From positions 1-13,060 of the forward strand of contig HF991479.1 of the NCBI GenBank assembly GCA_000433095.1: DNA of 13,060 nt, read 5' to 3'. The notes under the pieces were generated by a model. The model made no database searches, was not told the origin of the DNA, and was given only the letters and a program-made list of their open reading frames with translations. This document shows, in pieces, positions 12,684 through 13,060 of the stretch (the first letter of the stretch is position 1; every line of letters starts with the position of its first letter). The position numbers and the translations under genes were made by a program. Source of the DNA: Clostridium sp. CAG:967 (GTDB taxonomy: Bacteria > Cyanobacteriota > Vampirovibrionia > Gastranaerophilales > Gastranaerophilaceae).

Positions 12684-13060
12684 CTAGTTGTATCCTGATG
12701 CTCCGAATACGTTATAATCGAACGTAAACTGAATATCTATACTTTGTCCTTTGAATTCCGCAGGAAGCGGTCTGAAAGGTGCTGTTGCCTGTACGGCATT
12801 TATAGCTGCTTTATCAGCTCCGGGCAAGCCCGATGATTTAAATACGCTGCATGATAGTAATCTTCCGTCTTTTGCAATTTTGAAAAGTAATACTACACGT
12901 TTACTTTCGTTTCCTTTAGGAGGATCCCAATTCATTTTAATGCGTCGTTGTAATTCTCTCATATAAGGTCCGAAGTCGGGTTCTCTTACTGCATCTATGC
13001 CCGGTCTGCCGTTAGGGTTGCCCGGTCCCGGATTGCCGTATCCGCCTGTACCGCCTCCTC
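12684..13060 (-). CDS. tonB: TonB-family protein, C-terminal part (cut by window edge)
   Basis: C-terminal part of a TonB-type energy transducer, which spans the periplasm and pulls on outer-membrane transporters. The frame is open to the right edge; an internal ATG near 12962 is not the true start because the frame continues upstream in Gly/Pro/Asn-rich sequence (GYGNPGPGNPNGRPG). Downstream comes the TonB C-terminal domain: YMRELQRRIKMNWDPPKG, KRVVLLFKIAKDGRL, a SSGLPGADKAAINAV helix and FRPLPAEF, ending in an aromatic-rich FTFDYNVFGASGYN. The N-terminal membrane anchor lies outside. It is first in the run tonB-exbB-exbD-exbD. A TolA-like role is possible. Confidence 0.9.
   Translation of the reverse strand, partial: GGGTGGYGNPGPGNPNGRPGIDAVREPDFGPYMRELQRRIKMNWDPPKGNESKRVVLLFKIAKDGRLLSCSVFKSSGLPGADKAAINAVQATAPFRPLPAEFKGQSIDIQFTFDYNVFGASGYN

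Overview
The window is AT-rich (by eye roughly two thirds A+T) and gene-dense, with the standard genetic code. It carries flagellar export genes, a TonB/ExbB/ExbD energy transducer (hence an outer membrane), and a surface protein with a pilin-like amino end. Together these fit an uncultured gut-type bacterium such as Candidatus Gastranaerophilales (Vampirovibrionia/Melainabacteria). That assignment is an inference from gene content, not from a marker gene.

Layout. (1) 1-1945, plus strand: a surface adhesin cut by the left window edge. It has a pilin-like hydrophobic start, about 20 YadA-type head repeats and a C-terminal S74 self-cleaving chaperone domain. The reading frame is broken by a 64-bp repeat insertion at 1158-1270. 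A clear intrinsic terminator follows. (2) 2132-6034, plus strand: a compact flagellar operon encoding a motor switch protein with two SpoA domains, FliO, FliP, a FliQ with a long tail, a small secreted protein, and FliR (TTG start). (3) 6031-10146, minus strand, read from right to left: ftsH, then shortened homologues of the small (AcsD) and large (AcsC) subunits of the corrinoid iron-sulfur protein, overlapping one another, then an unrecognised 131-residue gene. (4) 10292-11081, plus strand: an unrecognised basic 182-residue protein and a 59-residue ORF preceded by a hairpin that covers its ribosome binding site. (5) 11078-13060, minus strand, read from right to left: tonB (cut by the right edge), exbB, exbD, exbD.

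How the genes work together. FliO/P/Q/R form the core of the flagellar type III export gate, and the switch protein belongs to the C-ring. TonB/ExbB/ExbD would couple the proton gradient to outer-membrane transport. The AcsD/AcsC pair normally passes a methyl group from methyltetrahydrofolate to acetyl-CoA synthase. Here both subunits are reduced, no CODH/ACS gene is adjacent, and they are read behind ftsH, so a different methyl-transfer role is likely. I consider this pair and the switchable-looking adhesin frameshift the two most interesting parts of the window.
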